Assembly (NCBI GenBank): GCA_023362775.1
Contig: JALMGJ010000003.1
Coordinates: 80,931,355 to 80,995,354, forward strand
DNA length: 64,000 nt
DNA from: Charina bottae
Taxonomy: Eukaryota; Chordata; Lepidosauria; Squamata; Charinaidae
Reading direction: 5' to 3'
Shown: positions 43,795-55,684 of the stretch, in pieces
How positions within the stretch are numbered: position 1 is the stretch's first letter
Layout: each line of letters begins with the position of its first letter
Notes under the pieces: generated by a model
The model's input: the letters and a program-made list of their open reading frames with translations, nothing else
The model's database searches: none
Told to the model about the DNA's origin: nothing
Translations under genes and position numbers: made by a program

Positions 43795-44530
43795 GATCAC
43801 AGGAATGAAGAACTGTTGCCTAATTTGGAAAGTGCCAGCATTCCAGAAATTCAAAAAAGCTACACCACAAATTTACATCATATCTGAAGAGCTTCTGTTT
43901 TTATATATTATGTGAAGAATTTAGATCTTACAATGGTTTGCACAAAGGTCCCTGAGGAAAAAAAAGAAAGAAAATAAATTGCTCTGTGTATATCTCTTGG
44001 AATTAAAGACAATAGTACTCCTCTTTTGCAATAGCAGTTAACAAATGTGATAATAAATATAATTGACTCTAGTTGTATGATTATACAAGAGCATGGATGC
44101 ATTTCAAATGTTAGATATTGCTACAATAATTTCATATTGACCTCTTCCCATAATCCCGTGCCCATCGAGCACTAAAAATGATCAGTCATTAATACTTGAT
44201 ATCTATCATGATAGATACAACTATACAAATTTTACTGTTCATACTCACTGCAGCGATAACTTTCCGAGTCATTGACTTCATTTTATATTTAAAAAGTTAT
44301 GGACTATCATTATTTTCATTCTGCCCTATATTCTAATTAAAATTGTGCATTATGCTTTGGAAAAAATGGGTCTTTTATAGGAAAATAAACTGGGATAACT
44401 GATTTCTATAGCTTTGAAAGCTAAAATATATAATATACTAAACCAATTCTAATATTGCTTCTTGTGTTTTACTGTCACAGATTAAATTACAGCTTTTATG
44501 ATTGATTAAATTTTAGTACATTTCCATTTT
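43795..44530 (+). other. RAP1A: RAP1A terminal 3' UTR exon
   Basis: A strong pyrimidine tract and cccag precede 43795. The sequence that follows (atcacaggaatgaagaact and on) is what I remember of the mammalian RAP1A 3' UTR directly after the CAGCTCTGAGCCAG that ends the previous exon. This long, A/T-rich non-coding block looks conserved to about 44530. The end is placed by the ATTAAA at 44505-44510 with a T/GT-rich stretch after it; other AATAAA copies (near 43974 and 44052) could give shorter forms. The match to mammals is from memory, not an alignment. Confidence 0.8.
44505..44510 (+). terminator. RAP1A: Probable RAP1A polyadenylation signal (ATTAAA)
   Basis: An ATTAAA hexamer near the end of the conserved 3' UTR is followed within 20-45 nt by a T-rich and GTGT-containing stretch typical of the downstream element. 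An upstream ATTAAA at 44481 and AATAAA copies are alternatives. Confidence 0.55.
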
Positions 44531-44549
44531 GTTTGTGTGTTTCTCTTTT

Positions 44550-46810
44550 AGGTTGCAGGTCTCAATTTTTAATTGAAAAGGTGAAAAACATTTGTAACCA
44601 TGCATACAAGTACAGCAGTAACTCCCAGTTGCGTTGTACAAGAAAGTCCCTAACTGGATATGGCTGAATGGATCTGGTGGTGATTTTTCTTAGCCAGCCT
44701 AAGTAGATTTGTGATGTGCAGGCAGAAGTGACTTGACATTGCAGTTAAGAGTTTATGTATAAGTAAACAATTCATTAAAGAATGCCCACCATTGTATTAG
44801 ATAAATACAGTAAGTAAGAAGTAATAGTAGATTGAATAGATATGATGCACCAGTAGATTATAATTATGAATGTAGGTGCCTTTTCAGTTTAATTCTGGAA
44901 ACTAGTACTAATCTGTTCTCTAATTTGCTTATATGTTGGATCCTTTAATACAAATCTTTTGAAAAACAAACTTTGCATTGGAGCGATGGCTATAAATGCA
45001 GTGGGAGTGGGAAGAACTGAATTTAACACCATCAGACTTGTATTTTTGCCTACAATTCAGGTTTGTATGTGTCCCCAGGAATGAGTCTATTTAATGTTCC
45101 AATAAACAGTGTTCACATGCCACCTAGTGGACATAAAAATACAGTAAGCGTTTCCCCATTAGAGAAACTGCTCATAATATTGAAAAATGTTAGTAATTCA
45201 TTGAAATGTTCTAAATATTCCCTATTATTGTTGGAGAGAGGTAGAAGTTCTAGTTTCTGACCAGGAATTTTAGTAATCATGTTAAGCACACAAATTAAGT
45301 AAAATAATGGTTTTTCTAATCACATCTCCTGTTCAGTGTTGCAGCAGTACAGTCACTTAATTGCTAAGACTAGGGCCAAGCCACCAGCCACTAGTGGATA
45401 GAAAAGTGGTATAGATAACAAATGTGGTATGTTACCACTAATTATCTACTGTGTAGTTCCTCTCTTTCCTCTTCCAAGCTGAGAGAGGACATATCTAGGT
45501 CAGGGGCAGTCAAAGAAGTCACAGCACTTATAAAAAAAGGGTCAGTTATGGATACCATCTCAACCTTTTTGGACTTCCTGCAGAAGCCCCTGATGTTGGC
45601 TCACTTCTCAGTAATTAAGCAGAGAAATTGGATGTAGCAGGCAAGGTTACCCAGAAAGTTTGGTCCTTAGGAGGCCCCTTGCCCTTAAATTCACAGGCAA
45701 ATTTCATCAGTGGTTCCCAAGCTTCTCCATTACAGTATATTAGCAGTGAAAGCTGTTGTGGACCATCGCACCAGCCAAAGATTGGCAATACAGTGCCTGT
45801 CAGTACCACAGCACATATCAAGAGGCCCTTCTCCTCTTGATACCTTCAGGGCCTTGGCATTCAATAACATTTTTTTTTTTAAAAAAGTCCAAGCTTTTAC
45901 CAGACCACCAGATCAGATGAGGTAATTTCCCCAGTAGCAGTGAGTGAAAATGCCAACATCTCATGAGCTCTAGTGATGATGTGAGATTTCAGCCATTGTC
46001 ATTTCTTTTTTATTGTGGCACCCAGGACACAGATCACTTGCAATATCCTCACAGGTCCAAGTTGCCTTTGGAGGTCTACATTCTTTTCTTTTTTTAAGAC
46101 TGAGCTGCTTTTAGCTGTCACTGAAAGCAGCAGAGTTCCAGGGTCCATCCACCGCTCTTTCTCCCTTCTGGGGCCATCGGGACCCGGAGCTGCAGGCAGC
46201 TCTAAATTTGGCTTTGAGGCTGCTTGCCTCCCAGAGCTGCTACTGGGTAAGCTTGGGTGAAGGGAGGCAAAGGAGAGACATGGAGAATCAATATTCTCTT
46301 TGATTGGCACATAGGGGTCAGCAAGCATGCAATCAAATAAAGAAGAATGACATCATGCAGCCTGTAAAACAAGCCCCAATTGACACGATTCTTGGTTTGC
46401 ATTGTTTAAACAAGCCATTTCATAAATTGCCAATACAACTTGGTTTCAAATTGTGGCTGGTTTGTGGGAAATGTGTACAGTCAACCCCCCATCCCCCCAA
46501 AAAAGTTTAGCTTTCTGCATGACCCAGGAGTATATGTATATGAGATTAGAGAGGGAAAAAGAGAGAGGTATATGTTCCTTGAAGATGATTTTAAGAGACA
46601 ATCAGGGACATTTAAAAAAAATTATTTAGAAGTGATCTGAGGCGCATTAGATGTTCTACTGTGAAGCAGATATTTTGTTGGAGCAAGAAACGGGCTGAAA
46701 TGAGTATGCTTGTATTCTAGTCTCACTCATTTGGATGGATTTTTTCCTAGTTTTTGTGATTTTGCCTACCTCTGGCAGCCACCAGATTTTCTCAAGAATC
46801 CATAGGCCTC
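44550..46810. other. Downstream intergenic stretch, no gene recognised
   Basis: Past the RAP1A end. Unique sequence, with a GC-richer block at 46130-46260 whose open frames on both strands match nothing I recognise. Confidence 0.4.
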
Positions 46811-46819
46811 CAAAGTTTA

Positions 46820-47150
46820 AAAGGTAAAGGTTTCCCCTGCACATTTGTGCAGTCGTGTCCGACTCTAGGGGCCGGTGCTCATCTCCGTTTGTTAGCCGAA
46901 GAGCCAGCGTTGTCCAAAGACGCTTCCATGGTCATGTGGCCGGCATGACGTGCGTGGAACGCTATTACCTACCCACCGAAGTGGTACCTATTCATCTACT
47001 TGCATTTGCATGCTTTCGAATTGCTAGGTTGGCAAGAGCTGGAGCTAGTGCGGGAGCTCGCTCCATCATGCGGGGCTGGGGATTTGAACCTCCGAACTTG
47101 CTATCTTCCAATTGACAAGCCTGGCATCTTACCCGCTGAGCCACCACGCC
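46820..47150 (-). mobile_element. tRNA-derived SINE, full length, copy 2
   Basis: Same family and orientation as 37893-38224. The exact 9-bp duplication caaagttta is at 46811-46819 and 47151-47159. Confidence 0.92.
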
Positions 47151-47492
47151 CAAAGTTTAGAGACGCCCTAATCTGCTCCTAAACCCCAATGGATTTCCCT
47201 GGGCAGTTGAAGTAGAGTTTTCATCTTTACTTAGACACAACTCTTGTGTTACATAGCGGAGAACATTTTCATTAGCTGAAAAGGCAGAATGGAAGATATA
47301 TGAAATCTTTCCATTTAAACTGAAACATTTTGACTAATCTCAGAGCAAATTGGGCTTTGTAGTACCTACTGATAACTGTTGTGTCTTACACATCTCAGGA
47401 CTAGGTGAAACCAATAGAGTGGGAAGGTTCACTTAATAGGCTACAGTGAACTGAATAATAGGCAAATTTTGTTCTTAATGTGTGTGTTTTTA

Positions 47493-47728
47493 ATTTTATT
47501 TTTTATCCCGCCTTTATTATTTTTTACAAATAACTCAAGGCGGGGAACATACCTAATACTCCTTCCTCCTATTTTCCCCACAACAACCCTGTGAGGTGAG
47601 TTGGGCTGAGAGAGAGGGACTGGCCCAAGGTCACCCAGCCGGCTTTCATGCCTAAGGCGGGACTAGAACTCTCAGTCTCCTGGTTTCTAGCCTGGAGCCT
47701 TAACCACTAGACCAAACTATTGTATAGG
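47493..47728 (-). mobile_element. CORE-type tRNA-SINE
   Basis: Minus-strand copy of the family at 60517-60765: tail tatcccgcctttattatttt, CORE segment gactggcccaaggtcaccca, and tRNA-like head at the right (cttaaccactagaccaa). Confidence 0.85.
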
Positions 47729-48254
47729 CATATTTCTTTCCCAGTGGGCAATAAAGCAGCCTGCAGAAATTTATTACATTGGTATTTATCTCTACCAGGT
47801 GGCATGTGAAGGCAATTTTAGTGAAGTGACTGCAGTTTGTTTCAGGAAAAGAATGCTCTGTATTTTTTGAATGGGATAAACCTTTAACCCAAACTAGGTC
47901 TTTGAACACCTTTAGAATAACAGCTTATTTTAGCAACAGCTTATGCTGTAATAAATTTGTTAGTCTTTAAGATTCCACAAGTCTCTTTATTGTTTTGTCA
48001 CCACACACTAATGCAACTGAGTTTTCCCATCCAGGATTACTCTCTATGCCCACAACTATGCTTGAGCAGCAGCAACTGAATCTGTCGAGACCAAAGAATG
48101 GCGACAGTGCAAAGCCCTCAGATTGCTACAAAGATAGGGAGGAAACTATCGAGAAAACAGTGTTTTGCTCCAGTGTGGGCAACCTGTAAAAAGTAGCCCC
48201 AAGACTACTTTTTGTGGTTGCCTGAGCCCCCTCCAACTACAATCTCTGCACATA

Positions 48255-48348
48255 CATTATGTATTAGTTTTTATTTTGTTTATTAAATGTATTGGCTGCC
48301 CAACTCCATTGCAGCTCTGGCCATATAAATTTGACGAATAAATAAATG
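48255..48348 (+). mobile_element. CR1/L2-type LINE 3' tail
   Basis: ggctgcccaactccattgca, then ATATAAATTTGACG and AATAAATAAATG. Confidence 0.65.
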
Positions 48349-48399
48349 TAGAATATATGAAAATGCGGTCCGCACACATAAAAGGTAATGTCCCCCCCA

Positions 48400-48750
48400 C
48401 CAAAAAAAAACCCCAACCATAATCTCACAGATCAGACAACCCACAAGGACCTTGCCACCCACTGTAGCCCAAGGCCTGAGGGGAAAAAAAACCAGGTCTT
48501 AAGGGCTTGTCTAAATAAGGTTAGGGTGAGATCATTCCAGAGGGCAGGGGTTATGACAGAGAAGTGGTCCCATCAGATGGCATTGTTTGATCATGGGATC
48601 TGGAGCATGCTGACTCTGCCAGATCGTATAGGACAGACAGAAACGCTGGAAGACAGGATATCCCTCAAGTAAGCAGGCCTTGTGCCAAGAAGGACTTTAT
48701 ATGTTATAACCAGCACCTTACCTTTGCATCTGGAAGCCTACCGTTCACCA
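48400..48750 (-). mobile_element. CR1/L2-type LINE 3' end, body part
   Basis: The minus strand holds the decayed segment around ccaggtcttaagggcttgtc, gagatcattccagagggcag and gccaagaaggactttatatg, which recurs in these elements downstream of the ORF2 end. Confidence 0.6.
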
Positions 48751-48859
48751 GTCCAGCTCACAAAGCAGAGGTGTTACTGCTGTGCCACCACATTCCGGAG
48801 CAGCCATTCCAAGACATTGTTGTCAGTTCCCTTCCAATTGAAGGCAGGAAACACAAACC

Positions 48860-49012
48860 GTATAATGTAATGTATATTTGTTTTATATTTATTTTAATTA
48901 CTTATATTTATGATATGTTATTTTAATTGTTTGTTTTTTGTAAACCGCCCAGAGTCCCCTTTGGGGGAGATGGGGCGGTGATATAAATCGAATTATATAT
49001 AAAAAAATAAAA
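48860..49012 (+). mobile_element. CR1/L2-type LINE 3' tail
   Basis: gtaaaccgcccagagtcccc, then gggggagatggggcggtgat and ATATAAAT: the cleanest tail in the window. Confidence 0.8.
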
Positions 49013-49789
49013 GCTCCTAAATTAGGCTTAACATAGTTCTAAAAACAAAGAGCTTGACTTATCTCCAAAAGCTGGGGGGAAGAAAATGCATCAAGACCCC
49101 CATGTATGACAAAGACCCATTCACATCATTACCCCATCCATGGCAGCTTTCAGCCCATCCACAGCCCATTTATTTTTCTGTTTTTAAAACATAATTGATG
49201 TTTTAACAGTAATAGACTACTGCAAATAAGGAAGAAATGTGGAGAAAATGCTGTAAGACAACCAAGAAAATGGTCGATACATCTTCCTTATTGACTTTTC
49301 CTTGATGCAAAGAACATTTCTCTCCAACAAGCCAGTAGATGGCACTTCAGTAGTACATGTAACAGCAGAGAATGGAAATTGATAAAAGCAAGAGGCATAC
49401 AGTAGCTCTCCCTGCATCTAGCTCTCAAGCAAAATAGTAAGCAAATAGATCTGTAGAGCATCTCCATTTTTAAAATTGTTCTTGGTCAATGTGATTTTTT
49501 TAAAAATGAATTTCTCATGATGATGCAGCATTTTTGCACTAATTGTAGATATGATAGAAGATGTGTGTAAATGTCCCACATGATGATGACAACTTTTGGG
49601 AAACTAAAGAGATACCTTGGTGCAATCTTGTTAAACAGCAAGGTAAGCAGGCATTGAAATCACAGGTGTTCAGTTCTCTTTTCACGCTCAGAGGCAAACA
49701 CCTAAATCCAGCTATGTTTTGCAGGAGGTTTTAATCTCCCACACATTTTCACATATCCTTTATCCGGCAAGTACAAATATTCTTAATGT

Positions 49790-50530
49790 TTATGTCTCTC
49801 AGAAAGAGCAGCTGTGCAGTCTGAGGTTGCTTTTGGATCCTAAACTCTTTCTAGTTTCCCAGATTAAAGCAACAGCCAGGAGTATCTTTTTTCCCCATCC
49901 TCGGGTGATGTACCAATTGAAGCAGACTGGAAGAAACTCATCTTGAAACAAGTGCCTGTGCTGGTAACCGCCAGATTTGACTGGGAACCGCAGCTCATAC
50001 AGAACTCAGCAGCCAGGTTGGTCTCTGAAAAAGTTCCGAGAGAGGACATTACTTTTACCTAAAGCAGGGCTTTCCAAAGTTTTTCCCGTGGCGACACACC
50101 AACCGGCGTGGGTGTGTCGCCGCAGGAAAACCCGGAAGTGCGGCAGCGCGCAAAAACCCGGAAGCGCTGCAGCTGCTTTCGGGTTTTGCGCGCTGCAGTT
50201 GGTGTGTCGCCGCGGGAAAACCTGGAAGCGCTGATGATGATCAGCGCTTCCGGGTTGTGTGGCGACACACCAGACTGTGTGTGGCGACACACTTTTGTGT
50301 CGCGACACACAGTTTGGAAAGCTCTGACCTAAAGAGTTGTGCTGGCTGCTAATTTTTTTGTGGATAAAATACAAAATGCTGCTTATGATTTTGGAAGCCC
50401 CGTGCAGCTCACTTGAAAATCCCTCTTTCTATATAACCCCCAAACTCACACATTCCCTGAACTCATTTGAGGCGATTCAGCTGCAGTTGTCATGGGTTTA
50501 GTGACTTAGCACTGAACCGTCTCTACAGCT
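49790..50530 (+). pseudogene. LINE ORF2 C-terminal remnant split by a MITE
   Basis: Before the MITE the translation reads LIQNSAARLVSEKVPR; after it KELCWLL...KMLLMILEAPCSS. Together these match the conserved QNAAARLV...LHWLPV...KALxGxAP stretch of L2/CR1 polymerases. Removing the MITE and one duplication joins the two halves. Confidence 0.75.
50065..50326. mobile_element. hAT-type MITE, family B copy 1
   Basis: Ends cagggctttccaaag and tttggaaagctctg. The exact 8-bp duplication acctaaag is at 50057-50064 and 50327-50334. 262 bp, rich in inverted and direct GTGTCGCC/GCGACACAC motifs including a palindrome near 50296-50311. No coding capacity. Confidence 0.92.
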
Positions 50531-50591
50531 GCCTCAGATTTTTTTTTAACAAAAAACACTCCCTGCTGAGATTAGCAACCTAACTTCTTTA

Positions 50592-50684
50592 TTGGATTTT
50601 TTTATTTATTTATTTTTCCAACTTCTATCACCGCCCATCTCCCCCCACAAAGGGGACTCTGGGCGGTTTTTAAAATAGAAGTCC
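50592..50684 (-). mobile_element. CR1/L2-type LINE 3' tail
   Basis: TTATTTATTTATT run, then tatcaccgcccatctccccc and gactctgggcggttt. It lies inside the plus-strand LINE remnant, so it is a nested insertion. Confidence 0.75.
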
Positions 50685-50833
50685 TAAAACCACACCTTTC
50701 AAAGAAGAGTTTTAATTGTTGATTTTAATTATTTAATTGCTGGTTTAAGCTGTTGTACTATTTCACGTCTTAATGAAATTAAAGTTTTACGTTCCAATGT
50801 TATATCTTCTTGTCACTAGGAGACCCAAGTAGC

Positions 50834-50840
<7 letters not shown>

Positions 50841-50887
<47 letters not shown>
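50841..50887 (+). repeat. (GA)n microsatellite
   Basis: More than 20 uninterrupted GA units. Confidence 0.95.
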
Positions 50888-50893
<6 letters not shown>

Positions 50894-51384
50894 GGGATTG
50901 AAATACATGGGAGGTACATGAAAGATACTGAAAACTAATGTTTCCCTACATGTCTTCTGTATACATGAGTAAAGTGTCCACACATAAATGGGTGAACAAG
51001 AATGGATTGTTAAGGAAATATTGCATTGATGAGTAAGAGCCATGCTCAGTTCAATATCAATGGTACCTTGGCTTGTTCTTCTATAGTTCTGCCAATTGCT
51101 TTTTTAATCAGCACCTGATAGCTGGTACCATCTCCTTTGTGATAATACAAAAAGTTGATTCTCTAGCTAACTGTGAGTTATCAGTCTTTTAAAATTATTG
51201 GTTCTTTGCGCCGTGTTTTAAATTGTTGCATGAAAAACTGATTTTCAACCAGAGACTGACATTTCTAGGGCCTCAGTCCCCTACAGGTTCTACAGGTTGC
51301 AGAACGGCTGTGCCTGGAACAACTCACCACCACTGTGCATCCATACCGTATCTGACTCTCTGACAACTCTGTGCACAGAAAACA

Positions 51385-51860
51385 TTTATGTATTATTATT
51401 CGAATTTATCACCGCCCATCTCCACGACAGTGGACTCTGGGCGGTTTACAACATTAAAATTAATATTAAAAACCTACACACTTAAAAATCCAATATAATA
51501 ATAGATAAGAATCCAGAGGATGGGAAGATCTTAAAAAAGAAGGGTATTATGGGGCTAACCACCCCCAGGAGGAACTATTACCTCCTTTGTCCCAAGCAAG
51601 GCGGCAGAACCAGGTCTTTAAAGACTTTCTGAAGGCCAGGAGTGAAGGCGCCTGTCTCACCTCCGGGGGCAAGATATTCCACAAGGCGGGTGCTACCGCA
51701 GAGAAGGCACATCTCCTGGACCCCACCAAATGAAATTCCTTCACTGATGGGGTCTGAAGCATGCCCTCTCTGCATGACCGGGTGGGGCGGGTAGATGTAA
51801 TCGGGATGAGACGGTCCCTCAGGTACCTGGCCCCATCACCAAAAGAATGAAGTATCCCAA
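51385..51860 (-). pseudogene. CR1/L2-type LINE: ORF2 C-terminus plus 3' tail
   Basis: Minus-strand frame reads CAFSAVAPALWNILPPEVRQ, then APSLLAFRKSLKTWF, the well-known end of L2/CR1 ORF2, followed by 3' UTR and the tail block (caccgcccatctccacgaca, read on plus). Relatively young: the frame is open for 71 codons. Confidence 0.85.
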
Positions 51861-52796
51861 GACACTTTGAAACCTCCTCACATACACTTCCATTATCTCA
51901 ATCTCCCCTGCTCATTCACACTAAAATTTTATTCTATAGTGTCTTATGGTAGTATGTACTTTTAAAATCTATGCTACAGGAAGCTATGTGCTTTGAAATC
52001 AACATTTCAAGCCCTGTGCTAAATTTTCACATCGCTCAAGTTTACACAAAGAGTCCAGCTCCTCCCTATGATACCAAAAGAATTGGCCACTTCAAATAAT
52101 GACAATTTGTGTTCAGTTCTGAAGTGCAAAGGGATAGGCAAGTATTAATTCACATTTGCAGCCATTCCATCTTGCTAAGGTTGTATTTAGAGTTGTTGCA
52201 GATCCCTTCAACTTATGTTGATTGCCCCCAGAAGAAGTTTAAACACCCTTCCCCAATTCTGCAAAACAATAGAAAATAGCTCTGTTTGTTGTCAAAAAGT
52301 CCTGAATTTAAAAAGTGGATACCTGGACGGTTAGGACAATTTCCAAGTCTGGTTCTAAGAGAGTGATAGATGATGTTTACTTCAAGAGTTGTTATTTTAA
52401 TTGTAAATGCAAGGTACCTGCTATAAACCTGGCTGAATTTCAGTCTCCATACTGTATATGCATCTGCTGCTATTTGCTTCTAGGTTCACATTTTCTCTAT
52501 GACAAAGACAGAGAAAGGCAATTTTTTCTTGTTTCCTTCCTTCCCCCAACCTGAAGTATGCTAATTTCCAGCTGCAGCTAAAAAAATTATGTGCAGATTT
52601 AAGCTATGACTGAGTGACTGGTGTATAGTTTCTGGAGCTAAAATCCAGAAACTTTAAATAAGAAAATAGGTGTATTTTTAGGCACATTAATAGAGCCAGC
52701 CTATATTTCTGGAAGAGGTGGATCATGCTGTGGGATGGATCTTTATTTCCCTCTACTAGTTATTTCAAATTTCATAGTGAGAAGTATTATGATGTG

Positions 52797-52825
52797 AGTT
52801 TCATGTGAGTTCCTCACATGAAACT
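52797..52825. repeat. Short perfect hairpin (13-bp arms, 3-nt loop)
   Basis: agtttcatgtgag and ctcacatgaaact around ttc. Function unknown. Confidence 0.75.
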
Positions 52826-52894
52826 TCCCTATCATGAAAACTAAATTCTGACCTCTCAGTAATAATCTACTCCTATGCTTGTTTTTGTTTTTGT

Positions 52895-54118
52895 TTTGTT
52901 TTGGTAATAAATTTTATTTGCATTCATCATACATAACACACATAATACACAACATTAACTACATTTATATACATACATTAACATAACATTACATTACTCG
53001 TTACATAACATATCTCAATTTAATTAGATTGCTTATATTTACATTTCCTGTCTATCTCTTAAATAAATTAATTAATCTTAAATTGATTAATCCATTAAGT
53101 TACATATCTGTCTTTACCAATATTCCCTTTATATCGTTCAAAATTTTTCTCCATTGAATATTTTTCCTTCTATTTCCATTTTTTATTCTTTTTCCTCTAT
53201 CCTCCTCTACCTACCTTTTCCTTCATTTCTTTTTTCTTCTTCTTTTACCCCTATCTGTTATTTTCTCTTTCTCTCTAACGCTTTCCTTCCTTCATCTTCT
53301 GTTTCTCTTCTATCCTTACATTTTCTTTTCCCTTTTCTTTTCCCTTTACCCCTAAATCCTCTCTCTTCCTATTCTCCTCTTTTTCACCTACATCTTTTCC
53401 CTCTTTCCCTTCTTATATTTCTCTATCCCTAATCCTATATCTATTTTCCTTTCTACTCTTATGTTATATTACTATTTGATTTACTATTTGTATTTATTCT
53501 AATTAAACTTTTATATCTTAGACATACAGTACATACATATAATTTATTAAAATTCCTCCGGTTTTCTTTACAAAGAATATAATTGTAAATACTAGATTTA
53601 CATTTTTCCTTTTTCTATTTCTTCTTGTATCTTATCTCCCCCCCCCTTTTTTATTTGTATTATTTATTGGTCTCTATTTAATATCATATTCTTTTTGAAT
53701 ATATTTTATGGAGGGATCCCAAATTTCTTTGTATTTCCCTATTTCTTTTCCTTTTATTAAATTTGTCAATTTGTCTATCTGCATTAATTCCATTATTTTC
53801 ATGATCCAGTCCTCTTTTGTTGGTATATTTTCTTGTTTCCAATATTGAGCATATTTTATTCTTGCTGCTGTACTTAAATATAAGAGTAGAATCTTTTGTT
53901 TTTTATTTATATTATCATCCATTTTACCTAGCAAGTAAAATTCTGGTTTCATCCTTACATCTTTATCTATTATTTTACATATATATTTATGTATTTTACA
54001 CCAGTATTTTTTTTTGCTTTTGTGCATGTCCACCATACATGGTAAAAAGATCCACTTTTAATTTTACATTTCCAACATAAATTAGTGTTACTAAATTTTG
54101 ATTTGAATAATATCTCAG
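52895..54118 (-). mobile_element. L1 LINE 3' end
   Basis: Minus-strand frame 54036-53674 encodes an ORF2 C-terminus (AARIKYAQYWKQENIPT...EDWIMKIMELMQIDKL), typical of vertebrate L1. It is followed by a roughly 0.8-kb 3' UTR that is almost pure purine on the sense strand (53160-53440) and an A-rich end near 52895. 5'-truncated. Confidence 0.8.
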
Positions 54119-54119
54119 G

Positions 54120-55290
54120 AGACATATACCATCTACTCCTATGCTTGTGACATTTTAAAAACTAGCTGATGCATTAAATTCCACCAAGCAGACACAGATA
54201 TTTCTGTTCTGTACCATCCTTCAGTGGATCTAAATTTTCCACAATTAAAAAGCTCCTGCACATGAAAAAAGCTAACTTTTCCTGGTTGCTGTTGTTTAAT
54301 ATCCAGGAGTTTTCAAAAAGAAAAACTATCCCAGTATTTGATCCCTCCATCTGCAGCTTGATGTAGTACAGTCCAACTGCATTTGGATGACTGCTCTTGG
54401 ACCATATGCATTGAAATATATATATCCAGCAGGTCTTATATACATGTTCTACAAGAGTCAAATGGCAGAAATTAATTTCATAGAAATAGTGTCTCACCAT
54501 GCCTGCACATATACCTATTACACCTCTTGTATCGGTCAGGGGCTGTTTGCATGGATGTAACATTGATGTTGTAAATCACAGCTCGGTCTCTGCAGGAAAG
54601 GCATTGAGGGACTTAGTTGGATGCTTTCCAGGCTGTTCAAAAGGCTGCAACTTCCGTCTGTTCAGTAGTTCCCTCTGGCTCCTGAGATTTCAAACAAGAG
54701 TCTCAAATAAACTCCTGGCAACAGTAAAAGTATCTGAGACAGAGCCATTCATGATACCCAGAAGAAGGTAGCAAAACTGCAGCAGCTGCAGGAAGCTATC
54801 TTTCTAAATGCTGTGCTTGAATGCAAAGCATGCATACAAAAAAAAAAAGGGGGGGGGGAAGAGCCAGAAATGTATTGTGTGTCATCAATGGCATGTTGTA
54901 GATGTTTGCCTTTGCAGCTGTACTGTTCTTTTTTTAAAAAAAACCATTCATTTTGCAGAGTTGTGAATTGATCTTGTAACGAAGGTAACCCAGCTTCATG
55001 CCAATTCCATCAACAAGTCAGATGACAGAGAATGGTGATGGAGAGCCATTACCCCAGAGACATTTCTTTCATAGATTCTCCTCTTTTGTTGTTCCTGTAT
55101 AGTTTAAACACTTTCTTCAAACAAGTATGTGCAGGTTGTCAATACTATCTCTGATAGAGCAGCTGAAGTCACAGAGGAGTCTGGCTGGAAATGTGACCAC
55201 CATTTATTTAGCTTTGGCTTAACTGAGTTAATATAAAAGAAAGAAATTTTATATGATTTCCTCCAATCTGTTACAGTATTTATAGATGGG
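54120..55290. other. Intergenic stretch, no gene recognised
   Basis: Unique sequence with an A/G homopolymer run (54838-54858). No supported exon. Confidence 0.4.
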
Positions 55291-55301
55291 TTTACACAAA
55301 A

Positions 55302-55492
55302 ACATGCAAATGCAAGTAGACTAATAGCTACCACCTTGGTGGGAAGGTAACAGCATTCTGCGTGCATCATGCCAGCCACATGACCGCGGAAGCGTCTTTG
55401 GACAACGCTGGCTCTTCGGCTAACAAACGGAGATGAGCACCGGCCCCTAGAGTCGGACACGACTATGCGGAGGAACCTTTAGCTTTACGTTT
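55302..55492 (+). mobile_element. tRNA-derived SINE, 5'-truncated, copy 3
   Basis: It has only the body and 3' end (from acatgcaaatgcaagtaga to aacctttagctt) of the family at 62868. The 11-bp duplication tttacacaaaa is at 55291-55301 and 55493-55503, so the truncation happened at insertion. Confidence 0.88.
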
Positions 55493-55555
55493 TTTACACA
55501 AAACACAATTGTGGTTGATTTGTTTTTAGCTTAGCATGATGGGTGAGCAAGCTCA

Positions 55556-55557
<2 letters not shown>

Positions 55558-55595
<38 letters not shown>

Positions 55596-55597
55596 TT
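55558..55597 (+). repeat. (ATT)n microsatellite
   Basis: About 13 uninterrupted units. Confidence 0.95.
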
Positions 55598-55684
55598 ATT
55601 TAATATTGTTTATGTTCATTGTTCTATTATTTTTTTAAGATAGATCAGAATAGTGAAAGCAACAGCATTCCCTTTGACTCCAAA

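Noticed and set aside
46015..46328. Open frames on both strands in a GC-richer block, considered as an exon of the neighbouring gene
   Set aside because: No match to INKA2 (the gene next to RAP1A in mammals, as far as I remember), no convincing splice sites.
53154..53432. 92-codon serine/phenylalanine/leucine-rich frame resembling a membrane protein
   Set aside because: It is a pyrimidine-tract artefact on the antisense strand of an L1 3' UTR.
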